Positions 1 to 8,670 of a stretch of DNA of 47,777 nucleotides are shown one piece after another. Numbering within the stretch: the stretch's first letter is position 1; every line of letters begins with the position of its first letter. The notes under the pieces were generated by a model, which was not told the origin of the DNA, searched no databases, and was given only the letters and a program-made list of their open reading frames with translations. Position numbers and translations under genes: made by a program. The DNA lies in NCBI GenBank assembly GCA_023388995.1, contig JAEWFD010000018.1:1-47777 (forward strand), in the 5' to 3' direction. The DNA comes from Bacillota bacterium (GTDB taxonomy: Bacteria; Bacillota_I; Bacilli_A; Erysipelotrichales; Erysipelotrichaceae).

Positions 1-528
1 ATCAATGTTGATAAATGAATCATATATTTTATTGGGAAGATTAGAAAAGGCGATTTTTACTATGTTTGCTTCACTTGCATAATAGTGATTGTATTTCGTA
101 ATGGCTTTTAAATCATTACGATCAACATTTTGGAAAATACCACTTCTATGCATTGCAATTCGAATAATATCTTCAGAAAATTTATCATTAATAGTTCTTG
201 CTAATTCATTTTCATCTAAATCACCGCTTTTAACTTCCGCTATTACAAATATAGGTTTATTTATATTAGGCTTAAAAGGGGAGAAATTATCAATTTCTTG
301 TAAATGATTCAAGATAAATGCATCAAAATCATCTTCTCTACCTCCAATATCTTCTGTAACATAGGGGAAACGAATTCCCATTAAATCAATGTCAGTTGTG
401 TATCTAATATTAGCGATATTATTTGATCGATTAAGATTCCAATGTACAACGTAGTCAGTTAAGAGAAAAAAACCATTTAATCTTAAATACCAGTAAGCAC
501 GTTCTTCTGCATAATTTAATCCAGACAT
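1..528 (-). CDS. PD-(D/E)XK nuclease-like protein, 3' end cut by window edge
   Basis: The reading frame is open for 176 codons from an ATG at 528 to the window edge, so the C-terminus is missing. The start has GAGGT just upstream. The protein begins with a YWYLRLNGFF segment. It then shows the pattern of a PD-(D/E)XK nuclease fold: Glu9 in the first helix, TDID with Asp48, and AEVKSG with Glu98 and Lys100. I infer a metal-dependent nuclease or a nuclease-derived DNA-binding module. It is the third gene of a minus-strand run after the PHP-ATPase and its small partner, 78 bp downstream of the latter, so it probably belongs to the same defence operon. The exact family is not recognised. Confidence 0.7.
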   Translation of the reverse strand, partial: MSGLNYAEERAYWYLRLNGFFLLTDYVVHWNLNRSNNIANIRYTTDIDLMGIRFPYVTEDIGGREDDFDAFILNHLQEIDNFSPFKPNINKPIFVIAEVKSGDLDENELARTINDKFSEDIIRIAMHRSGIFQNVDRNDLKAITKYNHYYASEANIVKIAFSNLPNKIYDSFINID

Positions 529-606
529 ATTTACCTCATTTCTATCGAAAACACAACTGTACAATGTTTATTAATTATAGAAATTATTGTCAAGACTTAG
601 TTGTTG

Positions 607-936
607 TCATTTACACGCAACTAATTTCCTTTGGGTTAATTCAGTAAAGTACTCATCAACCTTTTGATCTAAAATAATTGTACTTCTAATCTGATCGTAT
701 CGATCAAGTTCATTTTTTAAGCTTTCTCTAATATCTTTAATTGTTTGCCTAACTAATTCTTCGAATGACACGATATCAAAATCTTCCATTTCTGAGGTAC
801 ATTTAACTTTTTCAGCAATTATTTTTTCGTTAGTTATTACTGCATTCACAAAACTAGTTAAATCCGGATTCTCACAATCAAACTGACAAATAAATACTCC
901 GTCAACTTCTACATTTACAATTGTACTAGGATTCAT
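607..936 (-). CDS. Small partner protein of the PHP-ATPase (unknown function)
   Basis: A 109-aa protein whose start overlaps the end of the upstream PHP-ATPase gene by 11 bp, which suggests translational coupling and a shared complex. AAAAGGAG lies about 11 bases before the ATG. The N-terminal third looks beta-rich (a short strand followed by VFICQFDC) and the rest is acidic and helical, ending in a basic tail. No catalytic motif is visible and I do not recognise the family. By position it is likely an accessory or regulatory subunit of the ATPase module. Confidence 0.6.
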   Translation of the reverse strand: MNPSTIVNVEVDGVFICQFDCENPDLTSFVNAVITNEKIIAEKVKCTSEMEDFDIVSFEELVRQTIKDIRESLKNELDRYDQIRSTIILDQKVDEYFTELTQRKLVACK

Positions 937-3268
937 ACTTAATTAATCTCCTTTTCACAGCGTCCTTGCCTCCATCTAATATCGAAGAAGCATCGCTAAT
1001 TATATTACTAAATTCTAAAGCACCATATTTGTAGCTAAATTTGTCATCACTGATCTGTTCAGCAATGACTACATTTTCGGCATCTGCATTTATAACGATG
1101 TTAGCATCATGCGTGACAACAATTACTTGTCGTTCAGTTTTTAATTTCGTGAACCATTTTCTTAATTTATCATAAATAGTTTTGTTATCAATATTATCTT
1201 CAGGCTGATCAATCAAAAGCGGTTTATTAGTTTTCTTATAAACAATGTATTCCATCAATATATTTGTTTTTGTGCCTGGAGATTGATGCATAATATCAAA
1301 TATCTTATCATTATCGACAAAGTAAATATTATTCTTAAAACTATAATTTAAATCAAATTTCTCTAGTTCTTCTCTTAAACCATCTAGAGATGCCTTTTCT
1401 TTAAGTATAGTAGTAAAATCTCCACAAATATATTTTTTGCACATCTCTACTAAATTGTCAGCACAAGCAGTGCATATTCGATTATCAATGTATTTATTAA
1501 ATGTATTTATTAAATGATCTAAAGGAGATTCAATAGTTAATTCGTTTGAAAAAATAAATCTATTTTTTTCTGATCCATCTTCAACGGCATATTCAGAATA
1601 ATATGTTTTAAAACTTTCGGCTATTATGAAATAAGCATTTATTATTACATTTCTATATTTAGCTTCATATGTTAGATGATTGATTTTCTTTTTAATATCT
1701 TCTTCTACCTTTTTCTTTTTCAAGGATATTGATGTTTTGCTTGTTTTTGCAGAAAGGTAATTATCTATAAAGCAATTAATTGAAAACTCATTTTCTAAAA
1801 ATTTCTTGTTATATTGATAGACTTCTCTCGCTATTGCTATTGTTAACAGGCTTTTCAAATGAGTTAAATTTGGATTATCTATTACTTGTTTAGGTAAACC
1901 ATTAAAATAACTGTCGATTCTCATTAACTCCTTATTATAATCAATTAATTGATTAGTTTTATCGATCTTTATTTTATTCTTTGAGAAGATTTTAGCGCTT
2001 AATCCATCATTTGAAATTTTAGGATAAGAGTTTGCGAAAGCATCTAAATTTTCAACAGTTTGATTAATATGACGATCTAATAATCCTCTAAACATGGCAT
2101 CATTTCCTGCCTTAATTGTTTCCTTGTTTACATTGGTTAATGTTGAAAATGAATCTGCAAACTTTTTTTTCAAATTTTCTCCAAAATTATCATTCGAGAA
2201 TAAATCAGTTACATATGCTTGATTAAAATAGTCAATTTCAAAATTATCAAAAATTTCGACATCATTGAAATTTTTTATTGATATTGGAAACTTGTTTAAA
2301 AATTCTTTTCTTTTTTGAGGGAGAATATCTCCCTTTCCCAATTTCTTTGCAATTGAATCAATTAGAATAGATTTTCCGCTACCTCGTCCACCTATTATCG
2401 CATTTAATTGTGTAGAGAACTGTATTGGGATATCATCAAAAATCACTTCCTTAATCATTCCAGGTTTTTTTGATGTATCAAACGCCATTGCGCTACCTCG
2501 GATTCTTGTAACATCAGTTCCAGCCATTGCAAGACCTCGGAAAGTAGGCAGACTATGAAAAAATTGAGGTGGATTTGAGAGATAATCATTTAGCTTTTCA
2601 AAGTTGTTAGAATCAGAGAATGATATTATAGATATTTTATTTTCAAGATCAAAAGATTCTAAAAATTCTTTTGCCTTTTGGATGGTTGTATAACCTGAAG
2701 CTTCCCAAAAGACAAAAAATTGATCCATATACATAGGCGCTACCTTTTCTGTGAATTCTTTATTAGTCCAATCAAAATCAATAGCCCTTTTCTCTTGTTT
2801 AAAAGCGTGTGGACTGACAATGAAATTGTAGTCCGTTTTAATTAGTTTATCAAAAAGATCTGTTAAAATCATACAAACACCAGAATCACGAGTATCCTTG
2901 AGAAGCAAATTAACTTTAGTCGCAAGATCATCCAACTTTTCTTCACAACACTCGAAGTATACAATTATGTGTTTAGAATTTCTATTACTTGCATCTGTTA
3001 AGCAATCGATTTCTATTCCCGGTATCAAGCTAATATTTGTTTTTTTGTTATAAAAGGATTTATAAACATCGATTGATATATAGTTATGATCAGTAAAAGA
3101 AATCATCTCAACCCGTTTATTACCATCAACAACTAGATGAGAGATTAAAGTATTAATAAATTCTTCGGTATCATCGCCAAACTTTGTTTTGAATTCACTA
3201 CTACCTTTGGGACATTTATTAGTGTGAATATGAAGATCCCATATCTGCGAGTAATTAGTAAAATTCAT
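926..3268 (-). CDS. PHP-domain/SMC-like ATPase, TrlF type (putative defence nuclease-ATPase)
   Basis: A 780-aa two-domain protein. Residues about 10-225 are a PHP phosphoesterase domain: DLHIHT (His13, His15), TDHN (Asp60, His61), Glu86, SPH (His154) and SDS (Asp219) supply the metal ligands. Residues about 285-780 are an SMC/RecF-like ATPase: Walker A GGRGSGKS at 293-300, a long helical middle, a Walker B-like LLIDQPEDNID near 684 and an H-loop VTHDAN near 720. The IDQPEDN motif is typical of TrlF-type and related defence ATPases. I expect ATP-gated hydrolysis of a nucleic acid or nucleotide; the substrate is unknown. It is the first gene of a three-gene minus-strand operon, and GCAGGGAAA precedes the ATG. 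Confidence 0.8.
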   Translation of the reverse strand: MNFTNYSQIWDLHIHTNKCPKGSSEFKTKFGDDTEEFINTLISHLVVDGNKRVEMISFTDHNYISIDVYKSFYNKKTNISLIPGIEIDCLTDASNRNSKHIIVYFECCEEKLDDLATKVNLLLKDTRDSGVCMILTDLFDKLIKTDYNFIVSPHAFKQEKRAIDFDWTNKEFTEKVAPMYMDQFFVFWEASGYTTIQKAKEFLESFDLENKISIISFSDSNNFEKLNDYLSNPPQFFHSLPTFRGLAMAGTDVTRIRGSAMAFDTSKKPGMIKEVIFDDIPIQFSTQLNAIIGGRGSGKSILIDSIAKKLGKGDILPQKRKEFLNKFPISIKNFNDVEIFDNFEIDYFNQAYVTDLFSNDNFGENLKKKFADSFSTLTNVNKETIKAGNDAMFRGLLDRHINQTVENLDAFANSYPKISNDGLSAKIFSKNKIKIDKTNQLIDYNKELMRIDSYFNGLPKQVIDNPNLTHLKSLLTIAIAREVYQYNKKFLENEFSINCFIDNYLSAKTSKTSISLKKKKVEEDIKKKINHLTYEAKYRNVIINAYFIIAESFKTYYSEYAVEDGSEKNRFIFSNELTIESPLDHLINTFNKYIDNRICTACADNLVEMCKKYICGDFTTILKEKASLDGLREELEKFDLNYSFKNNIYFVDNDKIFDIMHQSPGTKTNILMEYIVYKKTNKPLLIDQPEDNIDNKTIYDKLRKWFTKLKTERQVIVVTHDANIVINADAENVVIAEQISDDKFSYKYGALEFSNIISDASSILDGGKDAVKRRLIKYES

Positions 3269-3624
3269 AAATTTCCCTGCCTTTCTCGGAAACGCTTACA
3301 TAAATTGTACATTAAATTCCTATAATTTGCTATATATTTATTAAAATTAATGATAAATATTATTATAGATCGCAAAGTAGATATTAAATTGTCGTTGATT
3401 AATATGAAAAGTTCATTAATGAAATTCAAAAAGTACCCAATATTATTTTGGGGTGAGAATGATTAAATTAGATTCAAAAAAATCTATAATGTATCAACAA
3501 ATTAAGAACTATCAAATTGGAGACATAACTTTGAAGTTGCTTAAATTATAGTATTAAATTTGAATGGTTTAATGTGTTATAATCTAGATAAAGCAAGATA
3601 TACGAACGAAGGGAGAATTTGATA
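3269..3624. other. Divergent intergenic region between the two defence modules
   Basis: About 350 very AT-rich bases separate the two oppositely transcribed operons and must carry both promoters. A TATAAT at 3578-3583 on the plus strand is a good -10 for the rightward operon, but no clear -35 is seen. A 30-codon plus-strand ORF at 3459-3551 sits behind GGGGTGAG; its start (KKSIMYQQIKNY) resembles the N-terminus of GntR-type regulators and then ends abruptly. It may be a degraded regulator fragment. No RNA gene was recognised. Confidence 0.45.
3459..3551 (+). pseudogene. 30-codon ORF resembling a truncated GntR-type N-terminus
   Basis: The ATG follows GGGGTGAGA with good spacing and the frame ends at TAG after 30 codons. 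The peptide's KKSIMYQQIKNY is the kind of sequence that opens the winged-helix domain of GntR-type regulators, but nothing follows it. It could equally be a chance AT-rich ORF or a short leader peptide. The call is tentative. Confidence 0.22.
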
Positions 3625-4248
3625 ATGGAGAAAGAAGAAGTGAAAGTAATGGTCGGTACCATAAATAGAGTATCGTGGTGTGTTGAAAAAAGTATAAGAA
3701 TGCTAGAGGATATTGCCAAAGCTATGGAAGTAATAGAGGAAGCGAAAAAAAATGGAGGTTTTGCATCATTTGATGATGAGTTTGAATCTACTCTTTACTC
3801 AATAAGCGATTATGCTACGAATTTAGTATTAACACTTAGCGGCTATCCACTGGCATATGAGAAACAAGATAAAGTAGATTCTGTTGAGCAACTAAAACTG
3901 CTGAAAGAGAAATATGATTTGGATTTTCTGAATCACTTAGGTCCCAGTAAAAAAGTTATTAAAAAATTTGAAAAAGCAACAGAAGATTATAATGTTAAAT
4001 TAATTAAAGAGATCATTGCGCTATTAAGTGTCGGAGAAAAGTGGAATCGCCAAGCAGTTCAAGAAAAATGTGAGGAACTTAAACTAGATAATATAATTAT
4101 AAGGAGTTTAAAAGCTGAGATAGATGATGTTTCAATCGGAATTATGAGTTGGGATGATTTTTGTGCAAAGCAGAAACAGATGCTTATGGACTTTTTAGAA
4201 ATTTATCCTAGAAATATTTTTGAAGATACGTCTGGAATTATTTATTAG
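3625..4248 (+). CDS. Helical protein of unknown function, first gene of the Septu-like operon
   Basis: A 207-aa protein. The ATG at 3625 is preferred over an in-frame TTG six bases upstream because GGGAG lies 9 bases before it. The sequence is predicted almost wholly helical, rich in Lys and Glu, without transmembrane segments or a recognisable catalytic motif. The ATPase gene follows 103 bp downstream on the same strand with similar base composition. I infer an accessory or sensor component of the ATPase/HNH pair, or an unrelated passenger; the family is not recognised. Confidence 0.6.
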   Translation: MEKEEVKVMVGTINRVSWCVEKSIRMLEDIAKAMEVIEEAKKNGGFASFDDEFESTLYSISDYATNLVLTLSGYPLAYEKQDKVDSVEQLKLLKEKYDLDFLNHLGPSKKVIKKFEKATEDYNVKLIKEIIALLSVGEKWNRQAVQEKCEELKLDNIIIRSLKAEIDDVSIGIMSWDDFCAKQKQMLMDFLEIYPRNIFEDTSGIIY

Positions 4249-4351
4249 AATTCAAAAATAACAAAATATTATGTAATCATTATTTGTATTCGCAAGTAAT
4301 TGAATAATAGTTTTAATCATCGAGAATATTTTTACTAGAAAGAGGTAGTTT

Positions 4352-6241
4352 ATGAGAACTGAACTAGTCTATTTATGGATTAATCAAGATAAAAATAATT
4401 GTCTTAAGCAAATGGGATTTAATTTTTCTCCACGATTTAATGTGAAATTTGATGAAATTCAAAAGTTAGTTAGTATAAAAAAAACAGATGATATCAATAT
4501 TTTTGATCAAAATAATTTAATGAATTTAACAGCAGTAGTTGGAGAAAACGGAACGGGTAAAACAGCTCTTCTCCAATATCTTACTTCACTTACTTACTAT
4601 AGAACTGATAAGGATTCACCCGAATATGAGTCTTGGCAAGTAGAGCAAAATAAACTTGAAAAATTTATTGCTGTATATTGTAAGACAGGAGAAAGTGAAA
4701 ACATAGAAGTTATAAATAATAGTAGTGATAGTATTTCTATCGATAGTGCGCTAACTACTATAATAGTTGACGGCTTTCAAGCATCTGAAAATATAAGCCA
4801 GATTTCTCATGTTTTATTATCAAATAGTGAATATACCGAGAATAATAATTTGCGATCCAATGTTGTTAATTATATAACATTGACCAATCACGCATTAAGA
4901 ACTATTTCAACTACTTTTTATGAGAAACTGTTTTGTCTAGATGCGGTAGACTATAAACATCAAGCTTTGCAATCTATTATCTCACATAAAATGTCAGTTC
5001 GAAATTTTCAAGCTGTTTTAGATTTGAAGTATCAGGGCTACATTTTAGATACAGAACTGATGTTTTGTGGTAAAACTATAAATGTTGTTTCTACAACAAT
5101 AGAATCATTGCTTAAAATGATTCAAGAGAAAGAACAAGTCATAAATATCAATACTGAATTTGCATCCCGTGAATACATTACAAAATTTCATTCAAGAGCA
5201 AAACAAGAAATTAGTAAGATTTCCGATGTAAACTGTCTCGTTAATGTATTAATTACTAATTTATTGTGTGAACTTGTTTATTTATATGATTTCGGTTTGG
5301 AAGGGGAAAACCTAAGTATAGACAGTGTTTATCAACAATGCAAAACATATATTGAAAATCTTATAGAAGCTAAATCTTACTATTCACTAGCAATAGAGGA
5401 AATTGATGATATGAAATTGCTTGTGTCACAAAGTGATACCATCGATAATTTATTACCTAAAACTGATTTAGGATTTGAACAATTTATTCAAATAAAAACG
5501 AAGGATCTCTCGAGTTTAGTTAGCAAGTGGATAAAAAAAGAACGTTCATTTGTATTAAAGTATTTACGTATATTGAATTTTGAGATGTCTTCTGGGGAAC
5601 GTGCGTTATTAGATTTAGTATCACGTTTATACTTTGCTTCAGATATGTCAAGCCTAATCCCTAATGATGGTTTCAAATTACAAGAGAATGTGCTTTTATT
5701 AATAGATGAAATAGATCTCTATTTACATCCAGAATGGCAACGACGAATTATTAGTGACTTGATTAATGAAATCAAAAAACATTTTCCAACTAATTGTTTT
5801 CAATTAGTAATCACTAGTCATTCTCCCATTGTTTTATCTGATATACCTCGTGAGAATTGCATTTTTTTACGGAAAACAGAAGGAATTACATTTCAAGTTG
5901 ATCGAGACTTGCAAACATTTGGTGCGAATATACACACACTTTATAAGGATGCATTCTTTATCAAGAATGGACTTGCTATGGGCGCTTATGCACAAGAATT
6001 TATTGATAAACTTATTTCTGATATTTCAGGAAATATTATTGATGCTGAAGTTGATAAAAAAATATCTATAATCGGAGAACCTATTCTTAAAAAGAAAATT
6101 CAACAATTACTTGGTGCTCCACAAGTAAGTATGTTCCCAATGCCTGAGGATGAGCGGCAAAAAATGATTGAATTTTTGAAAAAGCAAAAAAGCGATATTG
6201 ATCGCCAGCTTGCTATTTTGGAAAGGAATATAGTTCGATGA
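4352..6241 (+). CDS. AAA ATPase, PtuA-like component of a Septu-type system
   Basis: A 629-aa protein with Walker A GENGTGKT at residues 64-71, a long helical insertion, a signature-like MSSGERALLDLVSRL near 410-425, Walker B LLLIDEIDLYLHPEWQRR near 450, and an ITSHSPIVLSDIP H-loop near 489. This is the OLD/RecF-like class of ABC ATPase found in defence systems. The next gene overlaps it by 4 bp and encodes an HNH nuclease, the PtuA-PtuB arrangement. In characterised Septu systems the ATPase assembles with and restrains the nuclease. That role is inferred here; assignment to Septu rather than a sister ATPase/HNH family is moderately sure. AGAGGT precedes the ATG. Confidence 0.75.
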   Translation: MRTELVYLWINQDKNNCLKQMGFNFSPRFNVKFDEIQKLVSIKKTDDINIFDQNNLMNLTAVVGENGTGKTALLQYLTSLTYYRTDKDSPEYESWQVEQNKLEKFIAVYCKTGESENIEVINNSSDSISIDSALTTIIVDGFQASENISQISHVLLSNSEYTENNNLRSNVVNYITLTNHALRTISTTFYEKLFCLDAVDYKHQALQSIISHKMSVRNFQAVLDLKYQGYILDTELMFCGKTINVVSTTIESLLKMIQEKEQVININTEFASREYITKFHSRAKQEISKISDVNCLVNVLITNLLCELVYLYDFGLEGENLSIDSVYQQCKTYIENLIEAKSYYSLAIEEIDDMKLLVSQSDTIDNLLPKTDLGFEQFIQIKTKDLSSLVSKWIKKERSFVLKYLRILNFEMSSGERALLDLVSRLYFASDMSSLIPNDGFKLQENVLLLIDEIDLYLHPEWQRRIISDLINEIKKHFPTNCFQLVITSHSPIVLSDIPRENCIFLRKTEGITFQVDRDLQTFGANIHTLYKDAFFIKNGLAMGAYAQEFIDKLISDISGNIIDAEVDKKISIIGEPILKKKIQQLLGAPQVSMFPMPEDERQKMIEFLKKQKSDIDRQLAILERNIVR

Positions 6242-7155
6242 TAAAAATACCAACGATAAGTGAAGATAATTCTAAAAAATACTTAAAAGATACATTTAAA
6301 CGTATGAAAAAATTTCTTGAATCGGCTTTACATAAACCTGAATATCATCAAATTATTAATTTTCTCAGCACGGATGATCAGCTAGATGATAGAAAAATTA
6401 AACAACTCCTAATTGGTAATATTGAGGAATTGATGTTAGTGATTCAGAATATAGGTAAAATAACATCAGCTACTGTCATTCAAGAATTTAAACAATTATA
6501 TGTAAATTTTACAAATAGAAATTTAGGGAAAGAATGGTCTGAAAGAATTGGCGTGACAGTTTGCCCATATTGCAATCGTAGTTATATTTTTACATTAAGA
6601 AAGAATGGAGTAAGGCCACAGTATGATCATTACTTTCCTAAATCTTTATATCCATATCTTTCCCTCTCGATGTATAATTTAATTCCTAGTTGTGCAATAT
6701 GCAACGGCGCAAAGCATGATTTTGATACATTTGATCGTGAACAAAATAAAGAGAATTTTATCTATCCTTTTAGAGACTCGTATGGTACAAACATTATTTT
6801 TCAAACGCATGGTTCAAATGATGTAAACGGCTGGCTTGGGAATTCAACCGAATATAATCTACAGCTAGTTGCTAAAGAAGATAGTTATTTAAAAGTAAAG
6901 CAGCATAAAACTACTGAGATTTTGAATTTATTGCTACTTTATAGCAAACACAGTGATTACGTAAGAGATATTATCAAAGTAACTTATATTTATAATTCAA
7001 ACTATTGTCAAGACTTGTTGCAAAAATATCCTGAACTTTTCAAGAATGTTCAAGAAGTAGAGAGTTTGGCATACATGAGTTACTTAGATGAGGAGAATTG
7101 GGACAAAAGAGTTTTGGCAAAACTCACGCATGATATCAGACTAGAATACAAATAA
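6238..7155 (+). CDS. HNH endonuclease, PtuB-like component of a Septu-type system
   Basis: A 305-aa protein starting in an ATGA overlap with the ATPase gene. A helical N-terminus of about 100 residues precedes an HNH domain: Cys109-x-x-Cys112, QYDHYFPKS with Asp130-His131, NLIPSC with Asn147, and Cys152-x-x-Cys155-Asn156-x-x-Lys159. The two CxxC pairs should bind a structural zinc, and His131 is the expected general base. The overlap with the ATPase gene points to stoichiometric co-expression and complex formation. Likely target is DNA or RNA of an invading phage, by analogy to PtuB. It is the last gene of the AT-rich block. Confidence 0.78.
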   Translation: MIKIPTISEDNSKKYLKDTFKRMKKFLESALHKPEYHQIINFLSTDDQLDDRKIKQLLIGNIEELMLVIQNIGKITSATVIQEFKQLYVNFTNRNLGKEWSERIGVTVCPYCNRSYIFTLRKNGVRPQYDHYFPKSLYPYLSLSMYNLIPSCAICNGAKHDFDTFDREQNKENFIYPFRDSYGTNIIFQTHGSNDVNGWLGNSTEYNLQLVAKEDSYLKVKQHKTTEILNLLLLYSKHSDYVRDIIKVTYIYNSNYCQDLLQKYPELFKNVQEVESLAYMSYLDEENWDKRVLAKLTHDIRLEYK

Positions 7156-7239
7156 AATAAAGCAAAGCTATAATATGAAATGATGGAATAAATTTACATT
7201 TTAAAGTCTTATACGTCTATTGAAGATTAATTTAATAAA

Positions 7240-7260
7240 TGCTGTGATTTTGCTGTGATT
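7240..7260. repeat. Tandem 11-bp repeat, possible remnant of an integrase 3' end
   Basis: TGCTGTGATT occurs at 7240-7249 and again at 7251-7260. On the minus strand the frame reads ESQQNHSIY and then stops. As I recall, an SQQNHS string is common near the C-terminus of tyrosine integrases, so this could be all that is left of an integrase gene next to the tRNA. The upstream frame is closed by TAG immediately before it. This is a weak inference. Confidence 0.25.
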
Positions 7261-7284
7261 CCTAATTTGTAAAAATATGACGTT

Positions 7285-7314
7285 AAAAAAACCTTGGTAA
7301 ATCCAAGGTTTTTT
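7285..7314 (-). terminator. Terminator downstream of tRNA-Leu
   Basis: CCTTGG/CCAAGG stem with a 5-base loop, flanked by A7 and T6 so that the hairpin extends through A-T pairs. It sits directly after the tRNA in its direction of transcription and could also stop rightward transcripts from the HNH gene. Confidence 0.8.
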
Positions 7315-7330
7315 GATGGCACAATTGTAA

Positions 7331-7413
7331 TGGTGCGCGTGAAGGGACTCGAACCCCCATGGTTGCCCGCTAGATCCTAAGTCTAGTGCGTCTGCCAATT
7401 TCGCCACACGCGC
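7331..7413 (-). tRNA. tRNA-Leu(UAG), CCA encoded
   Basis: Read on the minus strand, the acceptor stem GCGCGTG pairs with CACGCGC, followed by discriminator A and an encoded CCA. The anticodon arm is CTAGA-CTTAGGA-TCTAG with anticodon TAG, which reads CUN leucine codons. A T-loop GGTTCGAGTCC and a long variable arm agree with a class II tRNA of 83 nt. Its 3' end faces the AT-rich defence block, the side where tRNA-targeting elements insert. Confidence 0.95.
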
Positions 7414-7543
7414 ATATTTCGTGTGCCTAACTATTATTGCACATGAAATACAGAAAAGCAACGTTTTTTTTCAAAAACTCCTAACTTTTAAGTCGGTTTC
7501 TTATAATTTCAAAAAACAATAAGTTGATGATATTGTAAGTTCA

Positions 7544-8656
7544 TTATGCTTTTATTGTCCGTTGATAGATTGCAGTAATTGTATCATGCGGTAGAATGCC
7601 AAGATCGGTTTTCAATAACTTTGCATACATCTTGTACGTAACAATCAGGTCGGCCATATTCCCGTTGCATTGATAAGACTTTAACAGCATTTCCATCGCT
7701 TCTTCATGGTACGGATCAATAAGCAGCAGTTGTTTCAAATCAGTAATTGCAAAGATCCAGTTCTTGCTCTCAAATTCAAAGCGGGCAACTTTTAGTAAAG
7801 CATTCAAATATAAATATTCATATTTTTCTTTTAACTCAAACCCCCAAGTATAATCCTCAGTCGCAAATAATGACCCTTGATATAATTTCAGTACTCTGCG
7901 GTAAGAACGAAGCGACGTTGCTGAAATGCTCCGTTCAGGTATAAGAAACTCTATAACCGCCAGTGCATCACAAAATAAGGATGAATCAGATAGAGAATAA
8001 TTGCCATCAATACAAAGCAGACTCATTTCCGGGGCAACCTGCCTCAGCACTTGTTTCAAACGATTAATTGTACTATGCAAAGTATGTTCCACTTTGCTGA
8101 TGTCGGCATCAGGCCATAATATCTCGCAAAGTGCCCATTTATTGATCGGCATTTGCTGAATCAAGAGAAATGCAAACAATTCCTTGGTCTTGGAAGTCGG
8201 CCATTTGTATGGAATGGTTGTTCCCTTTTCATAGAGCTGAACTTGTCCAAATAACAAAAACTTGGTTTGATGAATTTCACTCAATGGCTTGGTATTTTGC
8301 TGCTGGGCGTAAATACGGTCGATGGTATTTAAGATCGCGTCTTTTGTTAAGGGTTTTAAGATATAGTTGATTGCCGGAACTTCAAATGCATGCAATGCAT
8401 AACTGTCGTATGCTGTTAGAAAGACAATCTGAATTCGTTCATCAATGTTTTTCACCAGTTTTGCAAACTCAATACCATTCAGATGCGGCATCTCAATATC
8501 CACAAATAACAAATCCGGCAAAACGATCTCCATATCCGCTAATGCTTGAATAGGGTTGGACCACTCCTTTACAAATTCCAAGCTGTCACAACGGCTTAAC
8601 ATCAGTTTTGTAAGCTCCCGGCTAGGTGTTTCATCATCAATTATTCCGACACGCAT
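7544..8656 (-). CDS. Response regulator with winged-helix and BTAD domains (SARP-like)
   Basis: A 370-aa regulator. Residues 1-120 form a receiver domain (IDDE acidic pair, phospho-acceptor Asp in FVDIEMP, LTAYD, and Lys in ILKPL). Residues about 130-225 are an OmpR-type winged helix (WPTSKTKELFAFLL, then HSTINRLKQVL), followed by a BTAD helical-repeat domain to about 365. This is the domain order of SARP-like response regulators. It is encoded 14 bp after the hybrid kinase gene on the same strand, with AAGGAGGT before the ATG, so kinase and regulator form one two-component operon. Direct repeats in the divergent promoter at 11772-11789 are candidate binding sites. Confidence 0.88.
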   Translation of the reverse strand: MRVGIIDDETPSRELTKLMLSRCDSLEFVKEWSNPIQALADMEIVLPDLLFVDIEMPHLNGIEFAKLVKNIDERIQIVFLTAYDSYALHAFEVPAINYILKPLTKDAILNTIDRIYAQQQNTKPLSEIHQTKFLLFGQVQLYEKGTTIPYKWPTSKTKELFAFLLIQQMPINKWALCEILWPDADISKVEHTLHSTINRLKQVLRQVAPEMSLLCIDGNYSLSDSSLFCDALAVIEFLIPERSISATSLRSYRRVLKLYQGSLFATEDYTWGFELKEKYEYLYLNALLKVARFEFESKNWIFAITDLKQLLLIDPYHEEAMEMLLKSYQCNGNMADLIVTYKMYAKLLKTDLGILPHDTITAIYQRTIKA

Positions 8657-8670
8657 GCATCATTACCTCC

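Noticed and set aside
7201..7461. 86-codon minus-strand ORF running through the tRNA-Leu gene
   Set aside because: It reads across the tRNA cloverleaf and its terminator, and is not protein coding; only the repeat near 7240 is kept as a possible remnant.
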